DNA of 5,542 nt, taken from an uncultured Veillonella sp. (GTDB taxonomy: Bacteria > Bacillota > Negativicutes > Veillonellales > Veillonellaceae). Made by a program: the position numbers and the translations under genes. The stretch spans positions 1 through 5,542 of the forward strand of contig CAAEOZ010000230.1 of the NCBI GenBank assembly GCA_900757715.1. The letters are read 5' to 3'. Every line of letters begins with the position of its first letter. Within the stretch, counting starts at the first letter, position 1. Shown piece by piece: positions 5,533 through 5,542 of the stretch. The notes beneath the pieces are model-generated. The model did no database searches. It worked only from the letters and a program-made list of their open reading frames with translations, and was not told the DNA's origin.

Positions 5533-5542
5533 GGACTTAACC

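Overview
The window is an AT-rich piece of bacterial chromosome. It carries a minus-strand tRNA cluster, one plus-strand gene for a small membrane-anchored protein of unknown function, and a minus-strand block of menaquinone (vitamin K2) biosynthesis genes. Gene style (GAGG-type ribosome sites, tight overlaps), the menB-menE-menC order known from Firmicutes, and the AT-rich codon use point to a low-GC Firmicutes/Bacillota. My best guess is a Veillonella-like member of the Negativicutes. That assignment is inference from general character, not from a database match.

Layout from left to right: (1) positions 1-233 hold tRNA-Leu(GAG) (cut by the window edge), tRNA-Phe(GAA) and tRNA-Asp(GTC). All are on the minus strand, transcribed Asp-Phe-Leu from a strong-looking promoter at 263-291. 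(2) 234-553 is AT-rich intergenic DNA between the divergent tRNA operon and the plus-strand gene. (3) 569-1189 encodes a membrane-anchored protein resembling DUF2939; the start is more likely GTG 569 than ATG 554. (4) 1190-1425 is a convergent intergenic region with a strong hairpin terminator at 1290-1327. (5) 1426-4440 is a compact minus-strand unit, menE-menC-thioesterase (probable menI), with a 7-nt gap and an ATGA overlap. (6) 4441-4689 holds the menB terminator and an unusual array of TAAGTAA heptamers. (7) 4690-5532 is menB, whose promoter lies outside the window.

The men genes cover consecutive steps: MenC makes o-succinylbenzoate (OSB), MenE activates it to OSB-CoA, MenB closes the ring to DHNA-CoA, and the hotdog thioesterase probably releases 1,4-dihydroxy-2-naphthoate. 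The earlier (MenF, MenD, MenH) and later (MenA, MenG) steps are not in the window.

I found no undescribed system such as a defence island, mobile element or CRISPR array. The points most worth a second look are unusual residues in otherwise conserved active sites (Ala in the MenE P-loop, Asn for His in the thioesterase), a degenerate 16-residue tandem repeat inside MenE, and the heptamer array ahead of menE.
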